This document shows, piece after piece, positions 44,670 to 54,407 of a stretch of DNA of 64,000 nt. The notes beneath the pieces were generated by a model. It was not told the DNA's origin and made no database searches. It saw only the letters and a list, made by a program, of their open reading frames with translations. How positions within the stretch are numbered: the stretch's first letter is position 1; the number at the start of each line of letters is the position of its first letter. The translations under genes and the position numbers were made by a program. The stretch is from Ferruginibacter sp. Its GTDB lineage: Bacteria; Bacteroidota; Bacteroidia; Chitinophagales; Chitinophagaceae. Where the stretch lies: assembly GCA_013141115.1 (NCBI GenBank), contig JABFRP010000002.1, positions 657,649 through 721,648 on the forward strand, given 5' to 3'.

Positions 44670-47150
44670 TTAGTGGATAATTACAATTTGTTTGGTGTAA
44701 GCCTCCGCATCTGGTCTCACTATTTCAACAAAATAATTTCCAACTCCCAGTTCTTTTACCGCAATCTTCAGGCTATTACTATTGTCAAAAGTTTGTTTAG
44801 GTAATTTTTTTACCATTCTGCCGGTTGCATCATATATATTAATGTCTGCAGTTCCTTTTGCAGCACTACCGCTGATGAGGATAAAATCTTTTGCAGGGTT
44901 TGGAGTGATTGTATAATAATAATCTACTTTATTATTAATGCTAACTGTTTTGCTGTAAATAAAAGCACCATCTGCATATAATACTTTAATTCTGTAATAA
45001 CCAGTACCTGCCAGGATATGATAATCGGTAAATAAGAAATCGTATCTGCCGGAATTATCACTTGCTTTAACTGTACCAATTTTTTCAAAACTTACACCAT
45101 CCGCACTTCTTTCTACTTCAAAAGCCGTATAATCAGCAGCATCATTAATAGTCCAGTTTAAATTTGCTTTAGTGCCTTCTTTATTACCGGTAAAGGTTAA
45201 AATATCTGTAGCCAGCACAGTACCTTTTGTAAATGTAGCAGTTGCCAGTACCTGGCTAAATGCATCAAACGTAATTGTGGTAGGTACAAAAGATAAATTA
45301 TAGATACCTACGTTAGAGCTTGTAGGTGTAAGCACACCGTTATTTACATAATAGAAAACACCTCCCTGATCGTAAAGGATAATGGTGGTATCCATTGTTG
45401 CAGGAGTAGCCCCTTGTATACGAACTGCTACTGGCATATCAAAATGAGTGAGTCCGGAACTTACTGTGGTTTGAGTTCCCATTTGTATAATTACTGTTTT
45501 GGCAGAATTATTCCATTTGGCAGCAGCATAATTTGCATGCCCCCTGTTGTATATCCATTGGTTAAAAAAAGTGGTAAGGTTTAAACCGGATGCTAATTCC
45601 ATATGACGCTTAACATCTGCAGTAAAAGCATTTCCCTGTTTTAATGCAGGATCGCTTTGATAATTTTTTAATGCCTGAAAAAATTTAGTGTCCCCCAATA
45701 AAGTACGCATCATGGTAATAATCATACCCCCACGATCGTAAATATATACTGATGGAGTAAATATAGTAAGGATAGTTGCGGTATCTGTTACATAAGTTGC
45801 CTGGGCTGTTGCAGAAAGCGTATTGGTTTTTTTAGATGCTCTCCAGCTTAATGCCGTGTTGCCTGCAGTTGTACCTATAGAAGGAGCAAATTCCAAAAGC
45901 AGTGCTTCGCTAAAATCAGCAAAACTTTCGTTTACCCATATATCATGCCAGCTGGCACAAGTTACGCTGGCACCCCACCATTGATGCGCCAGTTCATGCG
46001 CAAGAATATCCCAGTTGCCAGCAGCAGTATAAACACCTGATGAGCTCTCGCCGCTAAAAGTATTATGCTCCATTCCTCCACCAAATCCAAAAGTATAGTT
46101 ACCGTATTTTTCGTTCTTAAAAGGATAATCACCATATAAAGAACTATAAGTAGTAAGCATTAATTTAACTCTGTCAAGCGATGTATGTGCTGCTGCAGTA
46201 TTAGTTTCTGGAAAAAGATAGTTGTAGTAGGGCATTTTAGTACCGCCAATAATTACTGTATCTGCAACCGCAGGATATTGTACATAGTTAGCTACAGCTG
46301 TACACACCTGGTATGCCGATATTGGATAGCGTTCTTTCCAATAGGTTCTTACTTCTGTTGCTGAAGTTATCTCGTACACTAAGTTTCCGTTACCCGCTGT
46401 TTTAAAACCTAAAGGAGTACTCACAATCATGTCCATAGAATCTGCCTTATCATTTACTATAAATGATTTGCAGGGCCACCAGCTAAAAGAAGAATATGGT
46501 TCGGATAAAGTGTAAACATAGTTTCTAACAGGAGCCGTACTGTGTGTTGATTTAACGTATCCTGTACCATTACTAAAACCCGCTGTAACAGGAGGTACGC
46601 CCTTATAAAAAATCGACACAGAGTCTAAAGTACCGCTGGTTGGAATGTTTGGAAGGGTGATTGCAATAAGGTTTGCAGTGGCTCTGCTAATATTACCCGC
46701 CGCAAGTTTAACGCCGTGATAATATACAGAGTCGGATGCTAAAGCTGTGGCCATATCAAAATTTACAACACTAAAATTTGCACTTTGCGTTGTAAAATAA
46801 ATGGTAACCTTACCTTTTATGTATTTACCTATCGATGTATCGGGGTTAATACGTAACTCAAGTCTGTAATACTTTACATCATAATCAAGGCCCGTACTGG
46901 GCACCAGCATTGCCTGCTGCACATTGTTTGCAGCGGCAGCCATTTTACTTTCAATTACTTTGTAGTGAGCTGCTTTTTCGGGAGAAATCAGTATTTTTTG
47001 TTCGCCACCAGCATTATCCTGGTTAGCTAAAATCTGATCATTAAGAAATAGTTCATTGCCAAATGTAAAGCCATTAGAACTTTTAATTTGTGCATTTGAG
47101 ATCTTGCATAATAGTAATAACAATACTATCAAAGAGTAATGTTTTTTCAT
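44670..47150 (-). CDS. Secreted M1-family aminopeptidase with T9SS sorting domain
   Basis: An 826-residue protein: signal peptide, N-terminal beta-saddle (YDVKYYRLELRINPDTS), catalytic domain with GFGGGMEHNTFSG (exopeptidase motif), HELAHQWWGASVTCASWHDIWVNESFADF (zinc site HExxH...E, near 385), and a C-terminal T9SS sorting domain (YTITPNPAKDFILISGSA to YTKQIVIIH). It removes N-terminal residues from peptides outside the cell, probably for nutrient supply. It is first in the minus-strand T9SS run; 41 bp separate it from the giant gene. Confidence 0.93.
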   Translation of the reverse strand: MKKHYSLIVLLLLLCKISNAQIKSSNGFTFGNELFLNDQILANQDNAGGEQKILISPEKAAHYKVIESKMAAAANNVQQAMLVPSTGLDYDVKYYRLELRINPDTSIGKYIKGKVTIYFTTQSANFSVVNFDMATALASDSVYYHGVKLAAGNISRATANLIAITLPNIPTSGTLDSVSIFYKGVPPVTAGFSNGTGYVKSTHSTAPVRNYVYTLSEPYSSFSWWPCKSFIVNDKADSMDMIVSTPLGFKTAGNGNLVYEITSATEVRTYWKERYPISAYQVCTAVANYVQYPAVADTVIIGGTKMPYYNYLFPETNTAAAHTSLDRVKLMLTTYSSLYGDYPFKNEKYGNYTFGFGGGMEHNTFSGESSSGVYTAAGNWDILAHELAHQWWGASVTCASWHDIWVNESFADFSEALLLEFAPSIGTTAGNTALSWRASKKTNTLSATAQATYVTDTATILTIFTPSVYIYDRGGMIITMMRTLLGDTKFFQALKNYQSDPALKQGNAFTADVKRHMELASGLNLTTFFNQWIYNRGHANYAAAKWNNSAKTVIIQMGTQTTVSSGLTHFDMPVAVRIQGATPATMDTTIILYDQGGVFYYVNNGVLTPTSSNVGIYNLSFVPTTITFDAFSQVLATATFTKGTVLATDILTFTGNKEGTKANLNWTINDAADYTAFEVERSADGVSFEKIGTVKASDNSGRYDFLFTDYHILAGTGYYRIKVLYADGAFIYSKTVSINNKVDYYYTITPNPAKDFILISGSAAKGTADINIYDATGRMVKKLPKQTFDNSNSLKIAVKELGVGNYFVEIVRPDAEAYTKQIVIIH

Positions 47151-48058
47151 AATCTGGATTAGATTTACTGGTTTTAGTGGATATTAGATATTCGAAAACG
47201 TAAAGAAATAGAATAAATTGTATTTATCATTACAATTGTTGTCATTTTTTTACTACACATCAATGAAAAACTACTACGTGTTTTTACTACAATTAAATAA
47301 ACTAACCTGTTTAAATAATACAGTGCAGCAAAAAAAGTTGCTGTAGTAGCAACAACAATGGTTCCTGATATATTTACTACAACTCCTGTCAAAATATTCG
47401 CATTGTCTGCAATTCCAACTACTACATTTTTTTTCATCTTATACTACTTTGGTATCGCATTGGCCACAACCGTACCAAAATTATAAGTGATTGACAGTGA
47501 CAATTCTATAAAAAAAAATTGATGCCAATAGTCTATTTAAAGCACTCATTTTCCATTATCCGGAATATTATTTGGGTTTAACAACATTAAGCACAAACAT
47601 ATTTTCGTTCAAATTTTAAGGGCCTGTTTATAGTACATTTTTAAGGAAATTTTGAGCTGAACTTCTATTTATAAGTGTTCATTATTATAATATGCTGATG
47701 CCCCTCTTTAAAAAGTAAAGCTGTTGTATAGTAATTGTGCTGCTGGTTTTTACGTAAATACAAAATCATCTTACTACATTTTTTTTGCATACCACTTGTA
47801 ATATTATTACTACATGCAATTTGTGTTAAGCGGTTTTTAATATTAAGCTTACCACATGCTTACAATAAATTCATACAAAAATGGGTTAAAGCATTGCTTA
47901 TAATAAACATCAACATACCAAACCGCTAAAAATCAGCCAGCCTGTTTTACAGTTATCATTAAAAAAAGGTTGATGCAAAGCCGGTGTATCCTATTTAAAA
48001 AGGCTTGTTTGAAAGTATTAAAATAAGATATTGTATTTTTACTCATTAATATATATAT
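47151..48058. other. Long intergenic region with clustered TACTAC/GTAGTA words
   Basis: About 900 bases between the divergent M1 aminopeptidase and pdxA genes. Six or more GTAGTA/TACTAC words occur within 47250-47450, and two further in 47770-47815. Two of these share the 15-mer TACTACATTTTTTTT (near 47412 and 47773). A minus-strand frame of 87 codons (47174-47437) and a plus-strand frame of 64 codons (47735-47929) are present but look like chance. The pdxA promoter should lie in the last 80 bases, where TTTG and TATTTTTA are loosely spaced. Confidence 0.5.
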
Positions 48059-49159
48059 ATGAGTTCGAATACAGAAAACAAACCTGTTATTGGTATTAGT
48101 TGTGGCGATATAAACGGAATAGGTATAGAGTTAATAATAAAAACCCTTGGAGACAGCAGGATACTGGACATATGTACTCCGCTAATTTTTGCAAACAATA
48201 AAGTATTTAACTTTTATCGTAAAAGTGTGCCGGATATCAATATCAATTTTATAAGCATCAAAGAATATAGCCGCATTAACCATAAGCAGGTTAACCTGTT
48301 TAACTGTTGGGAAGAAGAAGTAAATATTACACCCGGTACAATGAACGATGTTGGCGGCACCTATGCCATAAAAAGTTTAACCATTGCTGCCCAGGCATTA
48401 AAAGAGGGCAAGATAGACGGGCTGGTTACTGCACCTATTCACAAAAAAAATATTCAGAGCCAGCAATTTAATTTTACCGGCCATACCCCTTATTTAAAAA
48501 ATTTATTTGGTGCTGCAGATGTTGCTATGTTTATGGTTGCCGAAAATATTAAAGTAGCATTACTTACAGAACATGTAGCGGTAAAAGATATTGCACAGCA
48601 TATTACCAAAGAGAATATTTTAAGCAAATTGCAAATAGTAAACGATTCTTTAAAAAAAGACTTTGGCATTACTAAACCTAAAATTGCAGTGTTAGGCTTA
48701 AACCCACATGCAGGAGATGAAGGATTAATTGGCAAAGAAGATGAAGAGATTATAAAACCTGCCATAAAAGAAGCCAAACAAAAAGGCATTTTTTGTTTTG
48801 GCCCTTATCCTGCAGATGCCTTTTTTGCACGGGGACAATATGAAAAATTTGATGGTGTACTGGCCATGTACCACGACCAGGGATTAATTCCTTTTAAATC
48901 GCTTGCCATTGGCGAAGGTGTAAATTATACTGCCGGACTTAAAGGTGTAAGAACATCCCCCGACCATGGTGTGGCTTTTGATATTGCCGGTAAAGGCAAA
49001 GCTGATGAAGCCTCTTTTAGAGAAGCTATTTTTAAAGCAGTGGATATTATTAACAGCCGCAAAGAAGTGGAGGATCAATATAAAAATCCGCTTAAAAAAA
49101 TAAGTGCAGGTATGCTTGCAAGGGCTGTTGATCAGCGTATTTCAGAAATTCCGGAGTAG
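48059..49159 (+). CDS. pdxA: 4-hydroxythreonine-4-phosphate dehydrogenase
   Basis: A 366-residue enzyme of pyridoxal-phosphate biosynthesis (DXP-dependent route), oxidising 4-phosphohydroxy-L-threonine with NAD. Family motifs are VIGISCGDINGIGIELIIK at the start, VTAPIHKKN, FTGHTPYL (metal His), LTEHVAVKDI, GLNPHAGDEGLIGKEDEEII (metal His), MYHDQGLIPFK (metal His) and GVRTSPDHGVAFDIAGKG. Length is slightly above the usual 330 because of a segment near residues 50-90. It converges on the LolA-like gene with only 3 bp between stops. Confidence 0.95.
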   Translation: MSSNTENKPVIGISCGDINGIGIELIIKTLGDSRILDICTPLIFANNKVFNFYRKSVPDININFISIKEYSRINHKQVNLFNCWEEEVNITPGTMNDVGGTYAIKSLTIAAQALKEGKIDGLVTAPIHKKNIQSQQFNFTGHTPYLKNLFGAADVAMFMVAENIKVALLTEHVAVKDIAQHITKENILSKLQIVNDSLKKDFGITKPKIAVLGLNPHAGDEGLIGKEDEEIIKPAIKEAKQKGIFCFGPYPADAFFARGQYEKFDGVLAMYHDQGLIPFKSLAIGEGVNYTAGLKGVRTSPDHGVAFDIAGKGKADEASFREAIFKAVDIINSRKEVEDQYKNPLKKISAGMLARAVDQRISEIPE

Positions 49160-49162
49160 CGC

Positions 49163-49861
49163 CTATTGAAATATAGCGTCGGCTATTCCTTTATTAATTA
49201 TATACGAGCTGATACTAATTTCTGCACGGCCCTTTTTATTTTTGGCCTTGTCTTCAGTTTTTTTTGCCTCGCTGCCATCATCAAAGTCAAAGGTTACACC
49301 TTTGGGCAATTTGTAATCTTTAGTGTTAAAAGAAAAAATTATTTTATCCGGCAGGCCATACTCGGTATATTTTCCATAGCTCATTTCCAACTCGTAACTG
49401 CCATTTTCCCTGGTAGTGGTTTTTGCCTTTTTAATTACCAAATTAGTTTCATCAATATACAAAGTAGATAATACCACATCTGCATTATCATCTTCCGGTA
49501 ATAATTTTACCACTTTTACAACAACGCCTCCAACCTTATCAACACCTGCATCCAGTGCAGTAAACTTTCCGTTGCTGATGATATTGTTTAAATTAATACT
49601 CACTGCGCCCTTGGGTACAAACGAAATTCCTTTTTCGTTTTTTATTTTAAGCTTATTTGGTTTTTTAAAATAAATTTTAACCGTTGCTACCGGAATTTTT
49701 AAAAACGTAACATTGGTTTTCATTTTTCCGGCTGCCTCATAATCATTCACTTTGTCTATTTTAGCTTTTACTTTTTGTACTAATGCGCTTACATCCTGGG
49801 CATTTAAAAACAAGGGGCCGCAAACAGTAATTAATAGTAAAAACGGTAGTATTTTTTTCAT
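49163..49861 (-). CDS. LolA-like exported outer-membrane lipoprotein-carrier-type protein
   Basis: A 232-residue protein from the Met at 49861 (KKILPFLLLITVCGPLFLNA signal peptide); a longer start would overlap the upstream permease gene. The mature part has the LolA/LolB-type half-barrel pattern: YEAAGKMKTNVTFLKIPVA, VKIYFKKPNKLKIKNEKGISF, STLYIDETNLVIKKAKTTT, YELEMSYGKYTEYGLPDKIIFSF. It begins one base after the ABC permease stop, so it functions with that ABC transporter, possibly carrying lipid or lipoprotein. A Lys/Asp-rich insert (SEAKKTEDKAKNKKGR) precedes the last strand. Confidence 0.8.
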   Translation of the reverse strand: MKKILPFLLLITVCGPLFLNAQDVSALVQKVKAKIDKVNDYEAAGKMKTNVTFLKIPVATVKIYFKKPNKLKIKNEKGISFVPKGAVSINLNNIISNGKFTALDAGVDKVGGVVVKVVKLLPEDDNADVVLSTLYIDETNLVIKKAKTTTRENGSYELEMSYGKYTEYGLPDKIIFSFNTKDYKLPKGVTFDFDDGSEAKKTEDKAKNKKGRAEISISSYIINKGIADAIFQ

Positions 49862-49862
49862 G

Positions 49863-50756
49863 TTACGATAAGATATCTTTTCTTTTAAAAACAATTACTG
49901 ATGCTGATACTAAAATAAAAATGTGTGCCAGCAAAATGAATAAACTCTTTCTAATGGCAGGCCAATTTTCAATAGTACCTTTTATAGTTTCTCCATCTTC
50001 GGTAGTGCCTATGTAAAAAAAGCCTTTCCATCCTACCAGGTAAGATGTAAATAAAAATGGTTTTACATTCTTATCAATTATGGGCACATTAATATTAGAA
50101 ATAATAGTACACACAATAACAATACATACTGTTGCGATAATTGGGCCGATAGAATTTTCTGCAAAAATGGAAAGAAATAATGCCAGCGCTGCAATAACAG
50201 TAAGTGCAACCGTTGCATAGGCAAACGCAGCAATGTAGCGCCAAACAATATCGTCTTTAGTAATCAGTAAAATCTGCGACTCCTCACCTTTAGACCGGAA
50301 GATAAGCATATCATCTGCGCCAAAAATTACCAGGCTGAATAATAAAGAGGTTATTGCCATCCACAACAACAATAAAATTGTAAAAATGGTTGCTGCCGCA
50401 AATTTTACTAAAATTAACTGTGTACGGCTTATAGGTTTTGAAATTAAAAGGCGTAATGTACCCATATTGGCTTCTCCCGAAATAGAATCCGCAGCAATTA
50501 ATGCCACCAATATAGGCACCTGAATTAATAAAGTATTCAGAATGATATAACACATAAAGTATCCATTGATAGCTTTTGTTCTTTCAAATTCAAAAGTATC
50601 TTTTACACTTTGCAGCATCATATCCATATAATTCTGTCCATCTGCCTTAAAGGCAAACTGAAAAATAAAAACAATGGCTGCAATGGCAGCAAAAGCTATA
50701 TAAGTACGGGGCCTTTTAGAAATTTTGTACAACTCAATTTTTAGTAATGTCCACAT
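49863..50756 (-). CDS. ABC-2-type transporter permease
   Basis: A 297-residue membrane protein with about six hydrophobic segments (for example YIAFAAIAAIVFIFQFAF, MCYIILNTLLIQVPILVALI, AATIFTILLLLWMAITSLLF, ATVALTVIAALALFLSIF, SLFILLAHIFILVSASVIVF). The conserved MGTLRLLISKPISRTQLILVKF segment between them is typical of permeases paired with CcmA/NatA-like ATPases. Its start overlaps the ATPase gene by 23 bp. The substrate is unknown; the LolA-like partner suggests an envelope component. Confidence 0.9.
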   Translation of the reverse strand: MWTLLKIELYKISKRPRTYIAFAAIAAIVFIFQFAFKADGQNYMDMMLQSVKDTFEFERTKAINGYFMCYIILNTLLIQVPILVALIAADSISGEANMGTLRLLISKPISRTQLILVKFAAATIFTILLLLWMAITSLLFSLVIFGADDMLIFRSKGEESQILLITKDDIVWRYIAAFAYATVALTVIAALALFLSIFAENSIGPIIATVCIVIVCTIISNINVPIIDKNVKPFLFTSYLVGWKGFFYIGTTEDGETIKGTIENWPAIRKSLFILLAHIFILVSASVIVFKRKDILS

Positions 50757-51666
50757 AATTTTGCTGAGTTGTTAAGGATAAAAAATAATCCTCTAATGAG
50801 TGCCGTGGCTGTACGGATAATATATCAATATTCATTTGAGTAAGGTCGTTTACAAGTTCAGGAATGCCCGATTTGTTCATTTGCATTTTTATAATATCGT
50901 TAGAGGGTAAAATAAATGACCCCCATTTTGATTGTACCATTTTGCCCATTGCATCGCCATTGTTTGTAGTTTCTATCTGTACAATAGTTTTTGCAGGGTC
51001 TAACAATTCAGCAGCATTACCCTCCACCACTTTTTTACCTTTATTAATAATTAAAATCCTGTTAGCTATTATTTCTATTTCGCTTAATAAGTGAGAGGAT
51101 ACCACAATTGTTTTTCCCATCTCTCTGCTCAACTGCAAAATAAGGTTACGCATATCGGCAATACCTTGCGGATCTAAACCATTAGTAGGTTCATCCAAAA
51201 TAATTAACCGGGGATTGTGTACTAATGCCACTGCTATACCTAAACGTTGTTTCATTCCCTGGCTAAAGGTTTTCACTTTGCTGGTGGCCCTATCCGCAAG
51301 GCCCACCATCTCCAATTGCTCCATCAGTAATTGCCGGGTAACTCTTATACCACTCATTTTGGCAAAGATGGAAAGGTTTTGATAAGCGGTGAGGTATTTA
51401 TACAGATCAGGCTTTTCTATTACTGCGCCGGTTTGTTTTAAAATATTGCTACGATGGGTAGAAAGGTTTTGGCCAAAAATATTTATATCGCCGGAAGTAG
51501 GCTTTATCAGCGACAACAGCATTCTTATTGTGGTAGATTTTCCAGCACCATTCTGTCCTAAAAAGCCATAAACATCTCCTTCATTAACTGTAAATGAAAG
51601 ATCATCAACGGCTGTTAAATCCTTAAATTTTTTGGAAAGATGATTAACACTCAGTATTGCCGGCAT
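50734..51666 (-). CDS. ABC transporter ATP-binding protein
   Basis: A 310-residue ATPase: Walker A GQNGAGKSTT, Q-loop in LSLIKPTSGDINIFGQ, signature SQGMKQRLGIAVAL, Walker B LIILDEPTNGLDPQG, and H-loop VVSSHLLSEIE. The C-terminal 90 residues are the regulatory extension of CcmA-type exporters. It powers the permease encoded by the overlapping downstream gene. A TACTTTTG box lies at 51716-51723, 50 bp upstream. Confidence 0.95.
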   Translation of the reverse strand: MPAILSVNHLSKKFKDLTAVDDLSFTVNEGDVYGFLGQNGAGKSTTIRMLLSLIKPTSGDINIFGQNLSTHRSNILKQTGAVIEKPDLYKYLTAYQNLSIFAKMSGIRVTRQLLMEQLEMVGLADRATSKVKTFSQGMKQRLGIAVALVHNPRLIILDEPTNGLDPQGIADMRNLILQLSREMGKTIVVSSHLLSEIEIIANRILIINKGKKVVEGNAAELLDPAKTIVQIETTNNGDAMGKMVQSKWGSFILPSNDIIKMQMNKSGIPELVNDLTQMNIDILSVQPRHSLEDYFLSLTTQQNYVDITKN

Positions 51667-51715
51667 AGTTTATAATATAAGTAAAGGTAAAACGGATTAG
51701 AGGGTTATTTGTTCG

Positions 51716-51723
51716 CAAAAGTA
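51716..51723 (-). promoter_or_regulatory. Putative -7 box of the ABC-transporter operon
   Basis: The minus strand reads TACTTTTG, matching TAnnTTTG, 50 bp before the ATPase start. No good -33 element is seen. The rest of the 330-bp gap to the divergent T9SS gene shows nothing recognisable. Confidence 0.4.
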
Positions 51724-51997
51724 AGGCGGTCTTTTAAAAAGAACGAAAAAAAACTTGCACAGTTAAAAAAAACTGTCTATGTTTGTATCAGCTTACACCC
51801 TACGTACCCATATTCTCGAAGTAACCACACATCCCCACAAATTAAATTAAACTTATTGCATTGCACCTTGGCAATGGCACTTCATTATCTTCTGAAAAAA
51901 GCAACGCTTTACCGCATCCACTATGCTGTGATTTTACCTGGTGACTTTTAATTTAAGTTATCAACCTCTGTAGTATATAACCACAAAATCACACAAC

Positions 51998-53395
51998 ATG
52001 AAAAAGATTTTTACCCTTTTATTTGCATTACTATCTGCCATTATTTTACATGCGCAAGTATGCACTACCACCGGATTTGATGTTTGTACTTCCGGCTCAG
52101 GCATTACATCAGATTTTAGAAACGCTGTGCTAATTACCGGAACCGGCAGTGCATTAACTGTTGGTGCAAAATATAAATTTAACAATGCCATCCCGAGCTT
52201 AAATTTAGATGCAGTAATTAGTATTGATGCAATGGTTAATGCAACCATGACGGGTGCCAGCAGCCCCAATATTGATGATGACAACTCTGCAAATGAAACT
52301 AATTTATCCGGATCACAAGCATCCTTATTTGCACCACGTATTGCACCTAATCAAACACTTTCCTGTACCAGCCGTTCGGGTTATGTAGAGTTTACTGTTA
52401 AGTTTTATACGCACTATACTGGCAATGCTGCACCAGCTCCCGGAACTGAAATAGCTGTTTCCAACCTTAATTTTTTACATTTTGATATGGACGGATTTAC
52501 ACAGGGAAACAATGGCTGGTATAAAGAAACCGGTTATGTAAAAATAATTGGTACCGATCCAATAAATTATGGTGCTGCAGGAACAGAATTAACCAGTAGT
52601 GGTAATAACGCTGGCTGGTTACTAACTTATGGCAGCACAACAGAAAGAAATGGTGTAGCAAGATGTGCAGAGGTTATAGAAAAAACCATTTACAGCCAAC
52701 CGCAAGCTGCTATTTCCTTTAGAATGGGATATGATTATAAAGCACCTACTTCAAATTGCAGCAGCGTAAGTATTCAACCTACAAGGCAATACGGATCAAG
52801 ATTTGGTTGTTTTAATTTACCAGCCGGTGGCCCGTTACCTGTTTCTTTAATTAATCTTGCGGTTAATTACAATACAGGCAATACTACTATCAGCTGGACA
52901 AGTCTTCAGGAACATAACCTTGACAGTTATGAAATACAAAGAAGTTTTGACGGAACAAATTTTGAAGTTGCAGGTAATATATCTGCCAATAATTTAACCT
53001 CTGTACAACAATATAAATTTACTGATAATGTTGCTGCATTTAACTCAAAATATATTTACTACAGGATACGAATTGTTGACCTTGACCACAGCATGAAACT
53101 TACTAATACCGTATCGGTTAAAATAGCCGACTGGAGAAGTAATGAAATGACTATTTCTCCCAATCCTTCCACCACCAATGCACAAATCAGAATTAAATTA
53201 AGTAAACCTGCCGCAGGAGACATTGCAATTTTTGATGCAACCGGTAAAGCCATACAAAGACAAAAAGCTTCGCTACTCGCCGGTAATAACAACATTATTA
53301 TAAACAATATTACAGCCTTGCCCGAAGGTTATTATACTGTTCGCTTAATTGCAAATGATGAAGTATACAGCACCAAACTATTGATCTGGAAATAA
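51998..53395 (+). CDS. Secreted protein with T9SS sorting domain, function unknown
   Basis: A 465-residue protein: signal peptide (KKIFTLLFALLSAIILHA), an unrecognised beta-rich domain with several cysteines (VCTTTGFDVCTSGSGI, near 25-280), a fibronectin-like linker (VSLINLAVNYNTGNTTISW, YEIQRSFDGTNFEV) and a type A T9SS sorting domain (MTISPNPSTTNAQIRIKL to YSTKLLIWK). The linker plus tail is the same architecture as in the cargo proteins at 30-47 kb. The N-terminal domain may bind a polymer, but nothing in it is diagnostic. Confidence 0.85.
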   Translation: MKKIFTLLFALLSAIILHAQVCTTTGFDVCTSGSGITSDFRNAVLITGTGSALTVGAKYKFNNAIPSLNLDAVISIDAMVNATMTGASSPNIDDDNSANETNLSGSQASLFAPRIAPNQTLSCTSRSGYVEFTVKFYTHYTGNAAPAPGTEIAVSNLNFLHFDMDGFTQGNNGWYKETGYVKIIGTDPINYGAAGTELTSSGNNAGWLLTYGSTTERNGVARCAEVIEKTIYSQPQAAISFRMGYDYKAPTSNCSSVSIQPTRQYGSRFGCFNLPAGGPLPVSLINLAVNYNTGNTTISWTSLQEHNLDSYEIQRSFDGTNFEVAGNISANNLTSVQQYKFTDNVAAFNSKYIYYRIRIVDLDHSMKLTNTVSVKIADWRSNEMTISPNPSTTNAQIRIKLSKPAAGDIAIFDATGKAIQRQKASLLAGNNNIIINNITALPEGYYTVRLIANDEVYSTKLLIWK

Positions 53396-53422
53396 ACTAC
53401 TTTTTGATAACCAAGCACAAAT

Positions 53423-53457
53423 GAAAGGCTCTTTCTGTAAAAAGAAAGGGCTTTTTT
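53423..53457. terminator. Bidirectional terminator between convergent genes
   Basis: GAAAGGCTCTTTC and GAAAGGGCTTTTTT form a stem around TGTAAAAA, with T runs on both strands. It closes the T9SS gene on the plus strand and the winged-helix regulator on the minus strand. Confidence 0.75.
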
Positions 53458-53755
53458 ATTGGCCGTTGGGATTCATGTAAGATTGCAATGCTTTTACATA
53501 TTGTTCAAAAGCATCAATACCTTTTGGCGTGATCTTACAAATGGTTTGGGGATAGTTATTACTGAATTGTTTGGTTACATCTATATAAGCGGCATCTTTT
53601 AATTTGTTGATCTGCACACTTAAGTTACCAGCAGTAGAATTTGTTTTTTCTTTAAGAAAAGTAAATTCAGCCTCTTTAACACTTATCAGTAAACTGATAA
53701 CTGCTAAACGTAATTGCGAATGTAATATGGGATCCAGTTCTTTAAACATTATCAC
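53456..53755 (-). CDS. Winged-helix transcriptional regulator (HTH_34-like)
   Basis: A 99-residue DNA-binding protein: LDPILHSQLRLAVISLLI, then the helix-turn-helix FTFLKEKTNSTAGNLSVQINKLKDAAYI and a wing VTKQFSNNYPQTICKITPKG. This compact ArsR/MarR-like class (PF13601) is common in Bacteroidota next to small membrane-protein genes. It overlaps the upstream membrane-protein gene by 14 bp, so it is last in the operon and probably autoregulates it. Confidence 0.88.
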   Translation of the reverse strand: MIMFKELDPILHSQLRLAVISLLISVKEAEFTFLKEKTNSTAGNLSVQINKLKDAAYIDVTKQFSNNYPQTICKITPKGIDAFEQYVKALQSYMNPNGQ

Positions 53756-54407
53756 AGGGTTGCCCTTTTTTATATCTTCTCCATAAAATTATTCCGGGTA
53801 TTAACCATGCAAAGGTTGCAGAAAGTGCTGTTAGTAACAGATCAACTTTAATATTTGTATACACAGTAATGATGCAACATATCCAGCATAATATTCCCCC
53901 ATAAAGCATGGGCTTAAATTTCATAATACCTCCGGTAATAATGGTGGGCATTCCGTAAAGCAAAAGCATCATTGCCGAGGAATACTCATAATAATTAAAA
54001 TCCGAAGCTTTACCACCCAGGTCCCTGTAATCTTTAAAAACAGTATTTAACACTCCAACTAAATTAGTATTGATATGAACGAGCAAAAAAATGGCAATGC
54101 CAAAACACATCCATATATAATCCATTGCATCGTCGTTATAATTTTTTACTTTACGCTGCTTTTTTTCTTTAGAAGAAATAATTATTTGAGGAATAATTGC
54201 TGCAAGTGTAAGCAACCATATATCAAAAGGCAGTTTAAAATTAAACTGTATCCTTAAAAAGGTAACCAAACTGCAGATAGTTATTACACTGCCCCATAAA
54301 ATCGGGCCAATCCCTTTATCGTAATAGCTGTTTTTTGCCTTGTGGATCATCTGCTCAATTAATCGCAAACTATCCTTTTCACTCATTTTTTCTTCACCCA
54401 TGATCAA
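53742..54407 (-). CDS. Membrane protein, paralogue of its upstream neighbour
   Basis: A 221-residue protein with a soluble N-terminus (SLRLIEQMIHKAKNSYYDKG) and five to six membrane segments (GPILWGSVITICSLVTFL, IWLLTLAAIIPQIIIS, WMCFGIAIFLLVHI, MMLLLYGMPTIITGGIM, ILCWICCIITVY, LLLTALSATFAWLIPGIIL). The neighbouring 54408-54995 product has the same layout, indicating tandem duplication. One base separates the two genes. Function unknown. Confidence 0.8.
   Translation of the reverse strand: MIMGEEKMSEKDSLRLIEQMIHKAKNSYYDKGIGPILWGSVITICSLVTFLRIQFNFKLPFDIWLLTLAAIIPQIIISSKEKKQRKVKNYNDDAMDYIWMCFGIAIFLLVHINTNLVGVLNTVFKDYRDLGGKASDFNYYEYSSAMMLLLYGMPTIITGGIMKFKPMLYGGILCWICCIITVYTNIKVDLLLTALSATFAWLIPGIILWRRYKKGQPCDNV

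Noticed and set aside
47174..47437. 87-codon minus-strand frame upstream of the M1 gene
   Set aside because: It is made largely of the GTAGTA-rich intergenic words, read both as Val-Val and in another phase as Cys-Ser, which suggests motif repetition and not coding.
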